A stretch of DNA of 64,000 nt, from NCBI GenBank assembly GCA_007258455.2, contig VDFB02270651.1, positions 489,436,711-489,500,710 on the forward strand. The letters are read 5' to 3'. The stretch is from Sequoia sempervirens (lineage: Eukaryota; Streptophyta; Pinopsida; Cupressales; Cupressaceae). The notes below the pieces were generated by a model, which did not search any database, was not told the DNA's origin, and was given only the letters and a program-made list of their open reading frames with translations. This document shows positions 47,640 to 59,723 of the stretch, in pieces; within the stretch, counting starts at the first letter, position 1, and the number at the start of each line of letters is the position of its first letter. Both the position numbers and the translations under genes were made by a program.

Positions 47640-50600
47640 TGTTGTAAGGGGTTCAAAAGAAATTAAATTCAATGGAAGATTATTTTTTAATTGATTTGAA
47701 CTATCCAAAAATAGGTAGAGTAGATATAATAAACCACTTATAATCATCCTTTCTAGGAGTAAAAAGTATTAGGATCTCATCACAATAATATTTTACATAG
47801 TCACTCCCAACCCAATCAGATTTGTAACCTACAAACAAATCCCTTGTCTTAGAAATAATTGATTTGAAATCAATGAGCAATTCCAAATGAATAAAGGGTT
47901 TTAAGACACTTGTATACTACCCCAAAAATAGTCTTACTCGGCCAAAAATTGTCTATATCTACATAAAAAAATTGGTAGAATATAGATTAAAGAAAAATGA
48001 TATTAGAGGAGAAAAGTGAAGCCAATACATTATAACATTGAAAAAATCATTCTAGGAATTATTTTAATTGTATATAAAACTCAACTTTCCTCTCAAAACC
48101 TAAGAAAATCAACTCTTCAAATCTATAGATTTTTATCCTTGTAACAAAAGGAATTTATGATGGCTAGAAACTCCATAAAAGTCTACCAAAATAACATCAA
48201 ATATCTAGAAATTTGAAAAAAAAGTGACAACATAAAAGAAACAAGATATAAAATAATACTCAACCTCAACTACTATGAACAACAAGAAAGAATAAAATTT
48301 GATCTTGCATAAATCCCACACTATGCTATTTGCATGCATGATCAAATTTAATTTAGGATAAATGGGAGGTACATCAAGATATTTGAAAAACTCAAAATAC
48401 ATAGTATAAACTATATAAATACTTTTGATTTTTCTTTCCATTAATAATATTAATATGAGTAACATGGAAAACTACCCTATATCTTAAATTTTCAAAGAAA
48501 CGTCTCATAATAAAAAACTCCTTGGCATGGGGTGAGGGATTATATATGTCACATGGCATAAAATAAAAAGTTACCTCTTAATGTGGTGCTTATCTTATAT
48601 CATCAATGAATATCTCATATAGCATATGATCAAAAAAATGTATCACGGTAGTACCTCCTTCTTAGAGAAGTAGAATGTAAATAAAAATAAAGAAGGTCCA
48701 ATCCTATGTGGCACAACCCACCAAATTAGACATACAATTTTTCCACCATAAAACAACTCATTAAGGAAAAATAGATTAACATACAAAGATAATATAACAC
48801 CTCCTTTACAACTAGATTATCATATAATGATAATATAAAAACACAAAATTTTGCACAAGTGATTATGATACATAGGGAATACCACATAGGCACAAACATT
48901 TTACCAAACCACCATGAAATCTTGAGATTAGTATAAGCTATGACATACTTGAAAGGCAAGGTGAACATATAAAATTTAGGCCAAGTTCAAAACCAACTTC
49001 AAATAACATAGAGAAAAAACTTCCTTTTATATTGTAAGACACATAACATAGAGAAAAAACTTCCTTTTATAAAAATAGTTGTTTCACATAAATGATTTGA
49101 TAAGAATAGAATGTCTATTAGTTGTAAATGCCAAGATACAAAAGTTACAAGTAAAAAATATAGGCCAAAAAAAAAAAATTAATGATGTCATGCTTCCCAC
49201 TATCCAAAAATAAATTATAGACATTAGAAGAAATAATCCTATATTTTATGCAAAGGCCAACATTGGCTCTAGTTGTGGGTGAGTGCCCTTGCAAACAATA
49301 CAAAAAAATAGAACTCTAGGAGAAGACCAATAGGAAAAATAAGGAGTAATAGGCTAAAACAAACACACACATATATAGACTAGTATGTATATGTATACTC
49401 AAAACTAAAGTGATAATTATTAAGTTCAATAGAACCTATGACTTACAATTCTTGACGTGTAAGTACATGATAAGTGAGTTGCATGACAACAAATTATACC
49501 ACATCTATGTTGCAATTCATTCCTTGCATAGAAATAATATGACACAATTTTCCATAGGAAAAGTATAAAATACCTCCTACCTCTATCAAACATAATTTTG
49601 AGTAATGGTGTCATCCCCCTTATGTTGAAAGTACAATCTCCATTCAACTATAACTAAATTTACCCCTTACATGCAAGCACATGTACTATTTCGATGCACA
49701 TAGTATAATGTTGAAACTTAAAATGACAAATTTCTTTACAATGCAATGATAAAAGAGCATAGTCAACATTAGGTTCATCCATGTGGTTATACACATTTTC
49801 AAACTCCATGATATCATAACTCACATATTGAACAATGTCATTATTATCACAATCCTTATGCAATATTGATTAAAAATACATGCAATTCATGCCAACATTG
49901 TCAATATAATTATCAAAATTAAAATTGAACATTTTGTGCTCACAAGACCTAGAAAAGTAACATGAAAAAGAAGGTTACAATGAAATTCAAATTAAAACAC
50001 CTCAAGCTTAGGCACATCTTCAAGCTAAGCCATATTATGTGAATCCTAAGGTTCATATTAAGGCTTTTGGATGAAGTGGATTGATCTTGGTAAATTTTGT
50101 AGGTTTTTGGGTATCCCCTTTGTCTTTTAGGCATTTTGGCCTCTTAATGACAAGCTATCCTTACTAGAACTAAAAATAAGTTGACTTATTAGGTTACTGA
50201 ACCCTTATCTATAGTAGAAAAATTGCATATTTATTCCAAGATAAATGTGAACACTTATGTCTACTACTCCTCTTGTTGGGTTCCCTCTTAAGTTTCATAT
50301 TTGAGATTAGAGAAACTTCATGAATTTATTTAGTCCTCTTGAGATAATCAATAAGGTTTCAATTGGTTTGCTTGGAAGTTTTATTGTCTCCCTCATGAAT
50401 CAAGACGGTTAGTATTACTCTCTACTTAGCACCATGTGGATCATTTTTGCTCTCAAGAGTAATGAAGCCTAAAAAAATTTAGTGTATCATTACATTTCCT
50501 TTGGTCATCAGTTAGGTGACTAGGTTGCAAGTGGATTGGGCTTCATAGCCTTCTTACTATGAAAGAGGGTGTTCAAATTCAAAGGATTTTCATGATAAAT

Positions 50601-50868
50601 TGTCTATCAATATTTTTCATGTTTTATGCTATCTTACTTCAAACTAATGAATCATATGAACTTTGAAATTGTGACTTTTTCTACCTATTTTTTTAATATA
50701 TAATAAATTTTTAAATAGTAATATAAACACTACTCATTAATTCCCTTTTCTAAATTTAAAAATTTCAAAAAATCACAAACTAAATTTATATCTCAATTTC
50801 GAATGTACGGTTGACCACATACCATAAATGTTATTCTAGAAATTGATTATGTAACTGTAAACAAGGCA
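47640..50868. other. AT-rich region, intronic or intergenic, no gene recognised
   Basis: Very AT-rich with short minus-strand open stretches (47701-47886, 49426-49647, 49660-49863) that show no convincing domain. A 40-bp-spaced direct repeat (about 29 bp each) lies at 49002-49030 and 49042-49070. If the ankyrin-KAP gene continues, this is intron. Confidence 0.45.
49002..49070. repeat. Two-copy direct repeat
   Basis: The word 'ATAACATAGAGAAAAAACTT' plus the next nine bases occurs twice with a 40-bp period. Confidence 0.8.
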
Positions 50869-50869
50869 T

Positions 50870-51145
50870 CTAACCTATGAATGTAGGGTGTGCGTCTACC
50901 TTCGCTGTGAAGTTCTTCGCGTTAACCAATACTCGTTTAATAAGCATTCCAATCTTCTGAAGAAGAGTAGGGCCATCCCGCTTTTTTGAATCTGACCGTA
51001 ACCTCTCTAATGCATGTGCTATTTTCGTACGCCTATTTTTCCCTTCTGCAGATAATTCGGACTTGCTTGCTCCAGAAAAATCTTCTTTTTGAAATGAATT
51101 TGAGAATGCTAACTGAGCCGCCCTCTTTAGAAGGATGGATTCTGT
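50870..51145 (-). other. Exon 5 of the ankyrin-KAP gene (last one recognised)
   Basis: The acceptor is GGCTTCCAG after an 84-bp intron containing CTAAC, a good branch site. It encodes a Lys/Arg-rich stretch starting 'TESILLKRAAQLAF'. A stop is at 50870-50872. A possible donor, ATAG|GTTAGA, at 50874 would skip that stop. Confidence 0.7.
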
Positions 51146-54100
51146 CTGGAAGCCGTAATGATTCGGGTTAGTAACATATGTAATAATGTGAAGTAAATGT
51201 CCTAAAATATTTATTAACCTGATCGTTACCTGAACCATGAGGCTAGACTTTCCCATTCCCCATTCTCCCGAGATTCCGACGGTAATGGGAGATTTTACAA
51301 AAGGATTCAAAAATAATTCAGCCAGACCATTGGCGTAGGCTCCTCGTCCTGCCCAATGTTATAAAAGAAAATGTTAAGAAATCTGGCCTATGAATTTCTA
51401 TTTGTCTTCCATTATTAAACTGGATAATTAGACTTACCAAGACTATCCCACAGAGTCGGTTTGTCAGTTCCTTGTTCAACAATATTGTCAATTTGCTTGA
51501 GAACTGAAAAAAAAAAGCAAAGAATTTATTGAGAGCAGCACACATTATTTGTTTTGAGGAAAAAAATAAACAAAACAAAAAGCATAAGCAAGCATACCAT
51601 TTTTGACATTTTCTCTTTCTTCTAGTGAAAGATCGGCTCTCCATTTCTTACTGCGAATGAGAGCAATGTCTGCGCTCCTGGTGAGGAGCTCGCTCGTCAT
51701 AGCTATATTGCCTAACGCTGCTGCCATTTTAAGCAAATTGTCCTCCCTTGTTTTCCCCTGTAATTCCCCTTTTATCCTCTGAAGATACTGCTTGAGCTTA
51801 GAATCGGAGCTTAAACTTTTCTCTGCAGAACCAATTCCAACAGCAGAAGCATACAAAAGCAGGATTTTCTCTTTATCGGATTCACATTTGATACCTTTCT
51901 GTTGATCGGATTCACATTTGATACCTTTCTGTTTATCGGATCCAAAACTCTCTAAAACCAATCTAGCTATTGTCACGGCATTTTCACCATTTTTTGCTTG
52001 ACCGGCAAAATGCAGAACTGTTTTGCCGTCACAGTCGCGTTCTTTTAACGGCTGGGCTCCCTCGTCGAGAAGTTTTTTCACAATTTTCTTGTGGACTCCT
52101 CTTGCTGCTTTATGCAGTGCTGTTTGACCCAGTACGTCTGGTGCCCCAACATAGTTAATGCGCTTTTGTCTTGAAATCGCTCTATCTGAGAGAAGCTTTT
52201 CTACCATTTTTAAATTGCCGCTCTCAGCGGCCACGTGCAAAGGCGTTGTTTCTCTGTCATCTTTGAGAAAAACTTGACTTGTACCTTGTGCTCCGAAAAT
52301 AAAGATGTCTAAAACCTCGTTATTGTCATGAGCTCCAGCAACTGCATAATATATAGCACTCTGTCCATCACGATCCTTGCAATCTATGTTTGGGATTTCC
52401 TCTAGAAGCCATTTACAAAGCGATTTGTGTCCAACGAAAGCCGCGACATGGAGCGCATTTCTTCCGTATTTATCACTTGCTTTCACGAGCTCATGCTGCT
52501 TTTTACCGCACGGAGATTTAATAATCTGACATGCCACCTCGTCGTCTGCGCCCTCGGCAGCGTAATGAAACGATGTCTTTCCTTGATTGTCTCGGTCAAG
52601 GGGATCGGCTCCTTCGTTCAGCAGCTCTTCAACGAGAGAGCGATAGCCCATCCGCGAAGACTCACGCAGATACAATGAGAGGTTCAGATTTTTAAAATAA
52701 GATCGTGGTTTGCTGGACAGTGACAGCAGCCAGGCCGCCATACTCACATTGGTGTCTTGACGCTCAACAGCAAAATGCAAAGGTGTCTTTCCATTCTTGT
52801 CTTTGGTATCGAGAGCACTAACTTCAGCTGAAATCAGAACACGAACTACCTCTTCATTTTGCTGCTCACTTCTAAGTGCATGGTGTAGTGGAGTCTGATC
52901 ATTCTCATCCATGGAATTCACGCTTACCTTGTGTTGGAGGAGGAGTTTACACATACTCGCGTGACCACAAAAAGCGGCTCTGTGTAGAGGAGTCCTCTTT
53001 TTATGGTCAATTGCATTTGCAAGGCTTTCATTTGTAAGCAGCATTTCTGCAATTTTAAGTCCCTTGGATTCATCGTCCAGTTTTGCTGCATGGTGCAATG
53101 CCGTTTTTCTTCTTTTATCATCTGTTTCAGAAGGCTGCACGCCACTCTCTATGAGCCTTTTTACCAGATTTACATCGCCTTTCTTTGATGCCTGAACAAG
53201 AAAGCTGTTTACAACATCAGACTTGCCATTATAGCTGAATGTTCCGTACCCTTGGTCACGAAAAATCTCAATAAACCTCTTGCAACTGCCCACAGCCTCT
53301 TTTGCCGCTGCTTCTACGAACTTCCATAAACTATCAGTACCAGGAAAGGTTCTGTTTAAGTGCTCGTGGGCACAGGCAATTAGGGATGCGAAAAATGCAT
53401 GATCGTCCATCCTCTTTCTCTCTGCTACTGGGTCATGATGCATGAGGAGCTTGCAGCACTCTCTTACAATCACCACAGCCATGACGTCTGCCGCAAAATA
53501 CCATACAGTATCAGCCACGACCTCCCAAGACAATTCCTCGCTTGTGTTGAATGCAAGCTCCCAAAACCTCTCCAAGTTCTCGGTCAAGCCCATTTCCTCC
53601 CAACATCGATCGCCAATGTCCATGACCCCAGTCGAGAGCAACGCCTGTGATAAAATATTGCTTTCAATCTTATCCTTCACCGACTTTTGAATGTTGTTCG
53701 TGAAGTCTCTCATAGAAGAGCACGAAAACTCAGATTTCGGCACTCTGCTGTTTTCGCGCACACCGTGCAACTCCCTGGCCACTGCGCTTACTAGTTTGCT
53801 TGCTGCTTCTGTTTCTTCATCTACACGTATTGCAACGCCGCTCGTGCGACCCTCTTCTTTGCGGCCCTCAATCAACCAATGAAGGACCTCGTAATTCCAG
53901 TCTTCACAGCATAAGAACAAAGCAGCACTCCTTCCATCTTTACTCAATTTAGGAACCTCGGAATACAGGGCCGCATTCTCGTTATCTTTTGCGAATAATG
54001 AACAAGCGTTAGCCTAATGTTTACATTGAAACATTAACATAACTTGAAGCTTTGAAAAATTCAGTAAACTTATTTTGTCACCTGCACTCAACTACGTTTT

Positions 54101-54386
54101 ATCCTAGTTAATCAAGCCAAGAGATGTTATACATACCTGTGTTGGATATTTCGGGAGTTTGTAATTGAACGACTAACATGTATCCAAGACAGCTTCTGAA
54201 ACCCACTTGGACATGGAAATCATAACCAGCGCCTCCGATCCAGCCATCTAGAAGACGGGCTCTGTCCCATTTCTCTAACAGATTACTACGCTTTATCGAT
54301 TCCATTTTATCCTTCGTTTCTTGCACAGTTGCCAAACGGTGTTCAGGGCCTGTTCGGCAGCACCTTTCCAACTTTATGAAGGCCAT
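50870..54386 (-). CDS. Ankyrin-repeat / KAP P-loop protein, 3' end incomplete
   Basis: A spliced host gene with five exons: 54386-54137, 53985-51598, 51503-51438, 51348-51230 and 51145-50870/50875. All introns are GT-AG and the phases agree, giving 1,032 residues to the stop at 50870. The ATG at 54386 has A at -3 and G at +4. Residues 1-340 have no family I recognise. About ten ankyrin repeats span about 345-765 ('TALHHAA', 'TPLHRAA', 'TPLHVAA', 'TALHKAA'). Exon 4 has a Walker A, GEWGMGKS (929-936), preceded by 'RGAYANGLAELF', typical of KAP-family NTPases. Ankyrin plus KAP is the layout of animal Kidins220, a membrane scaffold; the role here is unknown. Walker B and the rest of the KAP domain are not in these exons. 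Either the gene splices at 50875 into a long repeat-filled intron, or it is truncated. Its base composition is clearly richer in GC than the flanking repeats. Confidence 0.85.
51230..51348 (-). other. Exon 4 of the ankyrin-KAP gene (Walker A)
   Basis: A 119-bp exon, acceptor TTGGGCAG and donor GTAACG. It encodes the KAP entry segment and the nucleotide-binding GEWGMGKSS loop. Confidence 0.85.
51438..51503 (-). other. Exon 3 of the ankyrin-KAP gene
   Basis: A 66-bp exon between TTTTTTCAG and GTAAGTC. It encodes 'LKQIDNIVEQGTDKPTLWDS', leading into the KAP region. It is in phase with its neighbours. Confidence 0.8.
51598..53985 (-). other. Exon 2 of the ankyrin-KAP gene (ankyrin repeats)
   Basis: The acceptor is GCAAAAG|ATAAC at 53986. 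I chose it because the two other nearby AG sites lead to in-frame stops. The donor is AAAATG|GTATGC at 51597. It encodes residues 84-879, with no stop over 2.39 kb. Confidence 0.85.
51875..51934 (-). repeat. 30-bp in-frame tandem duplication in the ankyrin gene
   Basis: Two copies (51875-51904, 51905-51934), identical except for the last base. They encode a repeated ten-residue unit, DxQKGIKCES, in the loop after the last clear ankyrin repeat. Confidence 0.93.
54137..54386 (-). other. Exon 1 of the ankyrin-KAP gene
   Basis: Encodes residues 1-83 plus one base. The donor is AACACAG|GTATGT at 54136. Translation past the donor would reach a stop after eight residues. The 151-bp intron 1 covers 53986-54136. 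Confidence 0.8.
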
Positions 54387-54430
54387 GTTAATCTTTGTTC
54401 TTGGCTAACCAACTGAAACGAAGGCCAAGC

Positions 54431-54440
54431 GTTATATAAC
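54431..54440 (-). promoter_or_regulatory. Candidate TATA box of the ankyrin-KAP gene
   Basis: GTTATATAAC lies 45-54 bases upstream of the ATG. A start site about 30 bases downstream would leave a very short 5' leader of roughly 15 bases. The position is plausible, but no transcript evidence is available. Confidence 0.45.
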
Positions 54441-57178
54441 AAGGAGAATTGAACCCAAAACGCGAAAGCGGCCACAAGAACAACGCAATGAAAGCATAAG
54501 AATTAGGAAACTGACATATGTTTCAAACTATATACACAATTTTGGTCTGGTAAGGTGCCACTGAGATAGGACACTAAGAGAGGACTTAAGACATGTGAGA
54601 TGGCGATAGTGAGTTGAAGGGCGAGAGGCGATCAACAATTAAGACGGGCTCATCCCTCTTCATAGTTCGAACAATAATATCACTCAGAATGTCGGTGAAG
54701 AGGTTTTCTGCAACGGACTAGCTGATGGGGTTTTATTTGGTTCCCACTTGCCGGATGTTGGGTTTATTTGTGAAGTTGGATAGGATGCGATTGGTAAGGT
54801 GAAGCGGTGGTCCCGGAGGGGGAAGGTACGCGTACGAAGAGATTTTTTTTTTAAGACTATTTGGAAAGGGCGTTACGCAATCCTAAAGTACAGTAATAGG
54901 TGATGCACCTTTTGGAGCTGGCGTCCAAGCTTCTTTTGGATCCAAATAAGTAAGTGGGTAGTATAATGTCTTCGATAATGTTAAATCTATTATTAATATA
55001 TTAATGTTCTAAGTACATATTTGTTGTATGGGGACACTCTTAGAATGGAGTAATAGATGAAAGGTTTTTACAACTTTCAATTGAACCATTTTCATGGCAT
55101 GAGCAATCACATTTGTTGTCTACATCATATCATGACGAAGCTTATTAGCAAATTGAAGATCCAACTTTTTTATGGTATCAATTTCAATATTCGTGTCTAT
55201 TATTATGAGGATTTAGAAGATAAAATTGATGAAATTGAAGAAATACCTTTACCTCTTAAAGATATTATGTGTAATTTGCTCCCTCTTTGTGACATGCACA
55301 TTGCATTTTCAAACTTCGGGAGGGAGAGCAAAAGTGGTGAGGTTTTCTGGTTCTTTGATTTTTTATGGATTGTTCAAAGTTTATAGTAATAGAATAACAA
55401 TATTAATATGATATGAGTTTTGTTGCGGCTTGCTAGAGTGAGAGTGAATATGAGTCCTTTTTAAGAAGGGTTCAATTTGTGATTAGAAAATTTTGAGAAA
55501 AAAACTTGATTACTCATATTTAAACACTTCAAAGCTCATATTCTGCAACTCCTAGAAACTTATTCTAGATTAATCTAAACTTATATCTATTAGATTTGTT
55601 ATATACAATTATTTAGATTAAATTTATTTATAAATTAATTATAAAAAATATACTAGCATATTTTAAAAATATAAATAATAATACAATAAAAATAAAACTT
55701 AAAAAATACTCCCATACTCAATAGGAAACCTCTTGCATGATAAAAAATGCAAAATGACCCCTTTTCATTGCATTTCTCATAACATAGATAAAGAAGTAAT
55801 AGATGAATTTTTAATTCGATAATTTTTGTTAAAAAAATGTAGATTCCAAGTTCAAGTTCTTAATTTTCACCACTTAAAACATTTTTTAAAAAGAAAATAA
55901 AGTGGGCACATTGTTGGACAGAGTTATACATATAAGCCACTGAATCCGTTGGTATTTGTGGAGCATGGACAATCTCTTTTTATTTTAGTAAATAGCAATT
56001 AGCAAGAGTAATTTAGTGTGTAATGGGTACACTAAAAATTTTAGTGGTCAATTATTAGATCATTGAATAAATGGCATGCTAAATTTGATGTACCTCTGCA
56101 TGGAAATGAGGCAATTTTAGATTGTTTATATGTAAAAAAGTTAGTCACTTTGAGTTTAGGTTCCAAGTGCCATTGATTAGATCCACATTCAATGCTACAC
56201 AAATTGTTTGATTACACTTTAAATTGTGCATAATTTACATTATAAAGCTTCATTATTTCTTGCCTTAAAATTGATGGGTGGAGTCCTTTCTGTGTGATGT
56301 TTGAAGCTTGCAAGTGTATAGGTATATTCATATGGAAACACATGGATCAATTATTAATTGATGTGTTGACAAGGAGCTCGATGTAGATCAAAATGTAGGT
56401 ATGGTGGAGACCAGATGCTATATGGTTGGCCATGCTTTATTTATAGTGTATTTGTCTATTTACTTCAATTTTTTTGAGATTTTCTTAAAAATAAATTGGT
56501 ATCTTCAAGTAATTTTTCTTGTGGAAAATTTGTTTATGCAAACAATACTAATTTGTGTTATTTTGTAGATTATGAAATACACCTAAATAGTGAGAAAATG
56601 AAGAAAATATTGATGGATGTAGTAGAATGAATAAAAGGAAAGAGAGAAATGACAATACTCATAGAACATTACAAGGCATTGGGAAGATTTTATTTTTCTA
56701 AAGATTTTTTGTGTTAAAGTACATTGTATTGTGCATTAGAGCCTGATATTGATATAATTTTGTGATAGTAGAGATGAACTATCGTAAAGGTTCTTAGATT
56801 TTAGTATGCTAAAGGTTCATTAGTGTCTCGATAGATATGCATTAGAATAATTATTCTATTCAAGATATATATGATCTACATGCATTAAAAATGATGAATA
56901 TCAGAATAGATCTTAGGAAAGCAATGACAATGAAAGGAGATCCAAATTGTTCTTTTGAAGAGAAGGTGTGTCTTTATTAAAAATGTGAAATTTTATATTT
57001 CTTTTGTTTAATATTCTTAAAATCCATGTATCATATATTAGATATGCATAAGAAAAAGAGTTACATATGGATCATGCGCTATTATTAAAATTGAAAGAAC
57101 ATTAAATACATTTTCTTTTGATCCTTCTTGGGAAGAGCCAATATCTTTCATTAATCCCTCCTCTCTACTCATAATATG
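54441..57178. other. Upstream and intergenic region, no gene called
   Basis: Moderate GC to about 54950, then AT-rich. One plus-strand open stretch (55057-55386, 109 codons) has an acidic middle ('EDLEDKIDEIEEIPLPLKD') but no family I recognise and no supporting signals, so I leave it unassigned. Confidence 0.45.
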
Positions 57179-58787
57179 TGTAATGATGGAAATTGTACTC
57201 CCTTCTTGGAGATAGTGCAATTTCTCATTTAATCTAGACCTATTTTAGTACCCTTGCATTAAATACCCTTTAATTCATCATTAATAGGCCCATAAGATCC
57301 CTTATTTTGGATCTCAAGGCTTATTTCAACTAAAAACCCAACAAAATCCACAAAAGAATTAAAAATTCTAACAACCCACCCCAAAAATCTAGGGTGGGAC
57401 TCATACGCCACCTTGGGCATATGAGTCTCCCTAGGTGGGACCCATACGCCACACATGGCATATGAGTCCCACTTGGACACTTTTTAGGGTTTGAGTCAGA
57501 AATTCAAGTTTTCAATTCAAAAATTTGGTTGATGTCAGCCTTTGAGATCTAAATAATGGTAAATTAGGTGTACTGCCTATATAAAAAAGCTTCTAAAGTC
57601 ATTTTTCATCTAAGAAATAATCTAGAAGAGAAATTTCAAGATCCAATCATTCAAGCATTCCTCACAAGAGCATTCAAGAGCAAGTAATCAGTAAAGTTGA
57701 AGCCTTGGAGTAGCATTATTATATTTTTGTAGGTTTTCAAGCTCACTTTCATTTAGGATCTAGCATTTTCAAGAATTGATTATGGTTGTCGACGATGAAT
57801 CATGATGGATTCTAGGTTGGGGAGATGCAACTAGCCATCAATCCAAGCCTAATGACTTGTTTCCTAAGTGATTTCATCCTCCATTATCATTCTACATTCA
57901 ACTTAAGGAAGGCACATACATTATTAGGGGTCATTTGAGTGATTAGGGATCTCTCAAAGTGAGTCATTCATGTCCATTCTTGACTCTTACATCTCATTCT
58001 AGCATAATAGAATAGGGTTGCATTGCATTTCAAATTTTCTAATCTTAGACACACTTAAGGTTAGGGTTTACATTCCTATTTATATTCATGATTCATTGTT
58101 TCTATCAATGTTTAATTACCAAACTAGGGGTCTGATCAAGGAAAAACCCCCATAAGCAAATAAACTCTATATTCTATTTTGCATGTCTTTTTATAGGTTC
58201 AGATCTAGAAATCAGTTTGGGAAGGAGAAGCAGAGATTGGAGCACAAATCTGGACTTTGAATTCTCAAAAAAATGGAATAGGACTGATACACTAAAAGTG
58301 GCATATGAGTCCCAATATAGGAAAGTTTTTTAGATTTTTGCAGATCTTGAATCTACACTGTCATAAACCTGTTCTAGACCAAAAACCCTATTCTAGGACT
58401 TATATGCCTAAATTATCATATGAGTCCTAGTGTACCCTAATTCCAATATTTTTGATGTTTTAGAGCTCATTCAAGGCCTCTATAGATTCCCAGGTGCACA
58501 CTTCTATTTTCTCACCTTTCTATTCTATTTTACATGCTTTTCTAGGTCATTTAGTGAAACCTTGCATCACATTAGGTTTTGGCATTTGGACTTGTATTTC
58601 ATTGATCTTTCCAAGCCCAAGCTTGGTGGTGAACCCCTCTTTAGTTTATAATAATAACCTAGGACAACCCTATTGAAGATCTCTTTCTCCTTTACATACT
58701 TTAGATTGAGATCTCTAGGGTTTTCCTTGAATGAATGTTGTGAAATGTGTTGTTCTATGTCCTAAACCATAAAGCAACCATTTTCCA
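57179..58787 (+). repeat. Solo LTR related to the LTRs of elements F, G and H
   Basis: It starts TGTAATGATGGAAATTG (compare TGTAGTGTAGTAAATTG in F) and ends at the LTR-terminal region '...cctaaaccataaagcaacca'. No primer site or internal region follows. The flanks ATATG and TTGAA do not match, so it may be truncated. It contains four GGACTCATA-type hairpins (57396-57431, 57437-57470, 58281-58313, 58397-58428). Confidence 0.75.
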
Positions 58788-59477
58788 TTGAATTTCAATA
58801 TTTTTAACTAATTTGATCTCATAAGAGTCAAGCTCTCTCAGTTGTAATGAATTTGGATAATCCGTAATAACTTAGAGTTAAACCTTCCTTTGTAAATGAA
58901 TGAGATTATAAAGTTTCACAAGAAGCTATTATTTCAATATTCATAACAGATACTTGTAGAAACCTTTTACTAAATTTGGAAAAGTAGAAATTAATTAGAA
59001 CCCTTGTAAACCATGATTGAGCTTCTTAAATTTTGTGTTAAAATGACAAATACTTGATTTTCATTTTCCAATTACCTATTATTGTATGTGTTATTAGTAA
59101 TGTGGTCTTTATGTTATTATTTTTTTGTATTAGTAATAGTTTACGCACATGATTTACATCAAGTGTATGATTAAGAAATGCTATAACACCATCAACCAAC
59201 CAACATATAGAATGCATAATAGAATAAAAAAGCCTTATACATTATATGGAGTTTTCATCAACAAGTAAATCAATAGATCACTACGCACTGCTATACAAAA
59301 GGATAGAGGTACTAACATATATATTCTTATATAGAGTGGAGTATATGATTCAAAATACTATGGACTAAATATCCATCAAGATACTTGTGTGTGAAACTAC
59401 ATCCTTAAACACTGAACTATATGCAACAACCAAAATATATGTGAACCACTTTAGAAATTCCTACTCTCGTTGTAGGA
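58788..59477. other. AT-rich interval, no gene
   Basis: No coding region or paired repeat recognised. Confidence 0.45.
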
Positions 59478-59723
59478 TTATTCATCTCTCCAACTAGCCA
59501 ATGTTTCAATAGCTTCTAGCTCTTTATTTGAGAAGACCTCCTCTATTTCATAGTTGTCATTCGTGTAAAGCCTAGGTGCTTTGCGCCCCTATTTTCCTTT
59601 ATCCTGTCCTTAATTTATGTTAAATTCCTTTTGAATGGCTTCAAGTGCCTTCATGAAGATTTCCAAACTAGGTTGACCATGCCTCCAAGTGTTCCCATAC
59701 TTCACCTCATTTTGATTTATTAG
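59478..59723 (-). pseudogene. C-terminal fragment of an unidentified coding sequence
   Basis: On the minus strand, from the border of element H (59723) down to a TAA at 59478-59480, one frame is readable with only two stops: 'VKYGNTWRHGQPSLEIF', then 'RKAPRLYTNDNYEIEEVF', then 'LEAIETLASWRDE' before the terminator. I do not recognise the family. Its upstream part would lie beyond element H, outside the window. Confidence 0.5.

Noticed and set aside
47701..47886. Possible RNase H-like text ('GYKSDWVGS') on the minus strand
   Set aside because: Only a few residues match, with no catalytic pattern; too weak to call.
55057..55386. 109-codon ORF upstream of the ankyrin-KAP gene
   Set aside because: No family, no splice or promoter support, AT-rich; kept only as a note in the intergenic entry.
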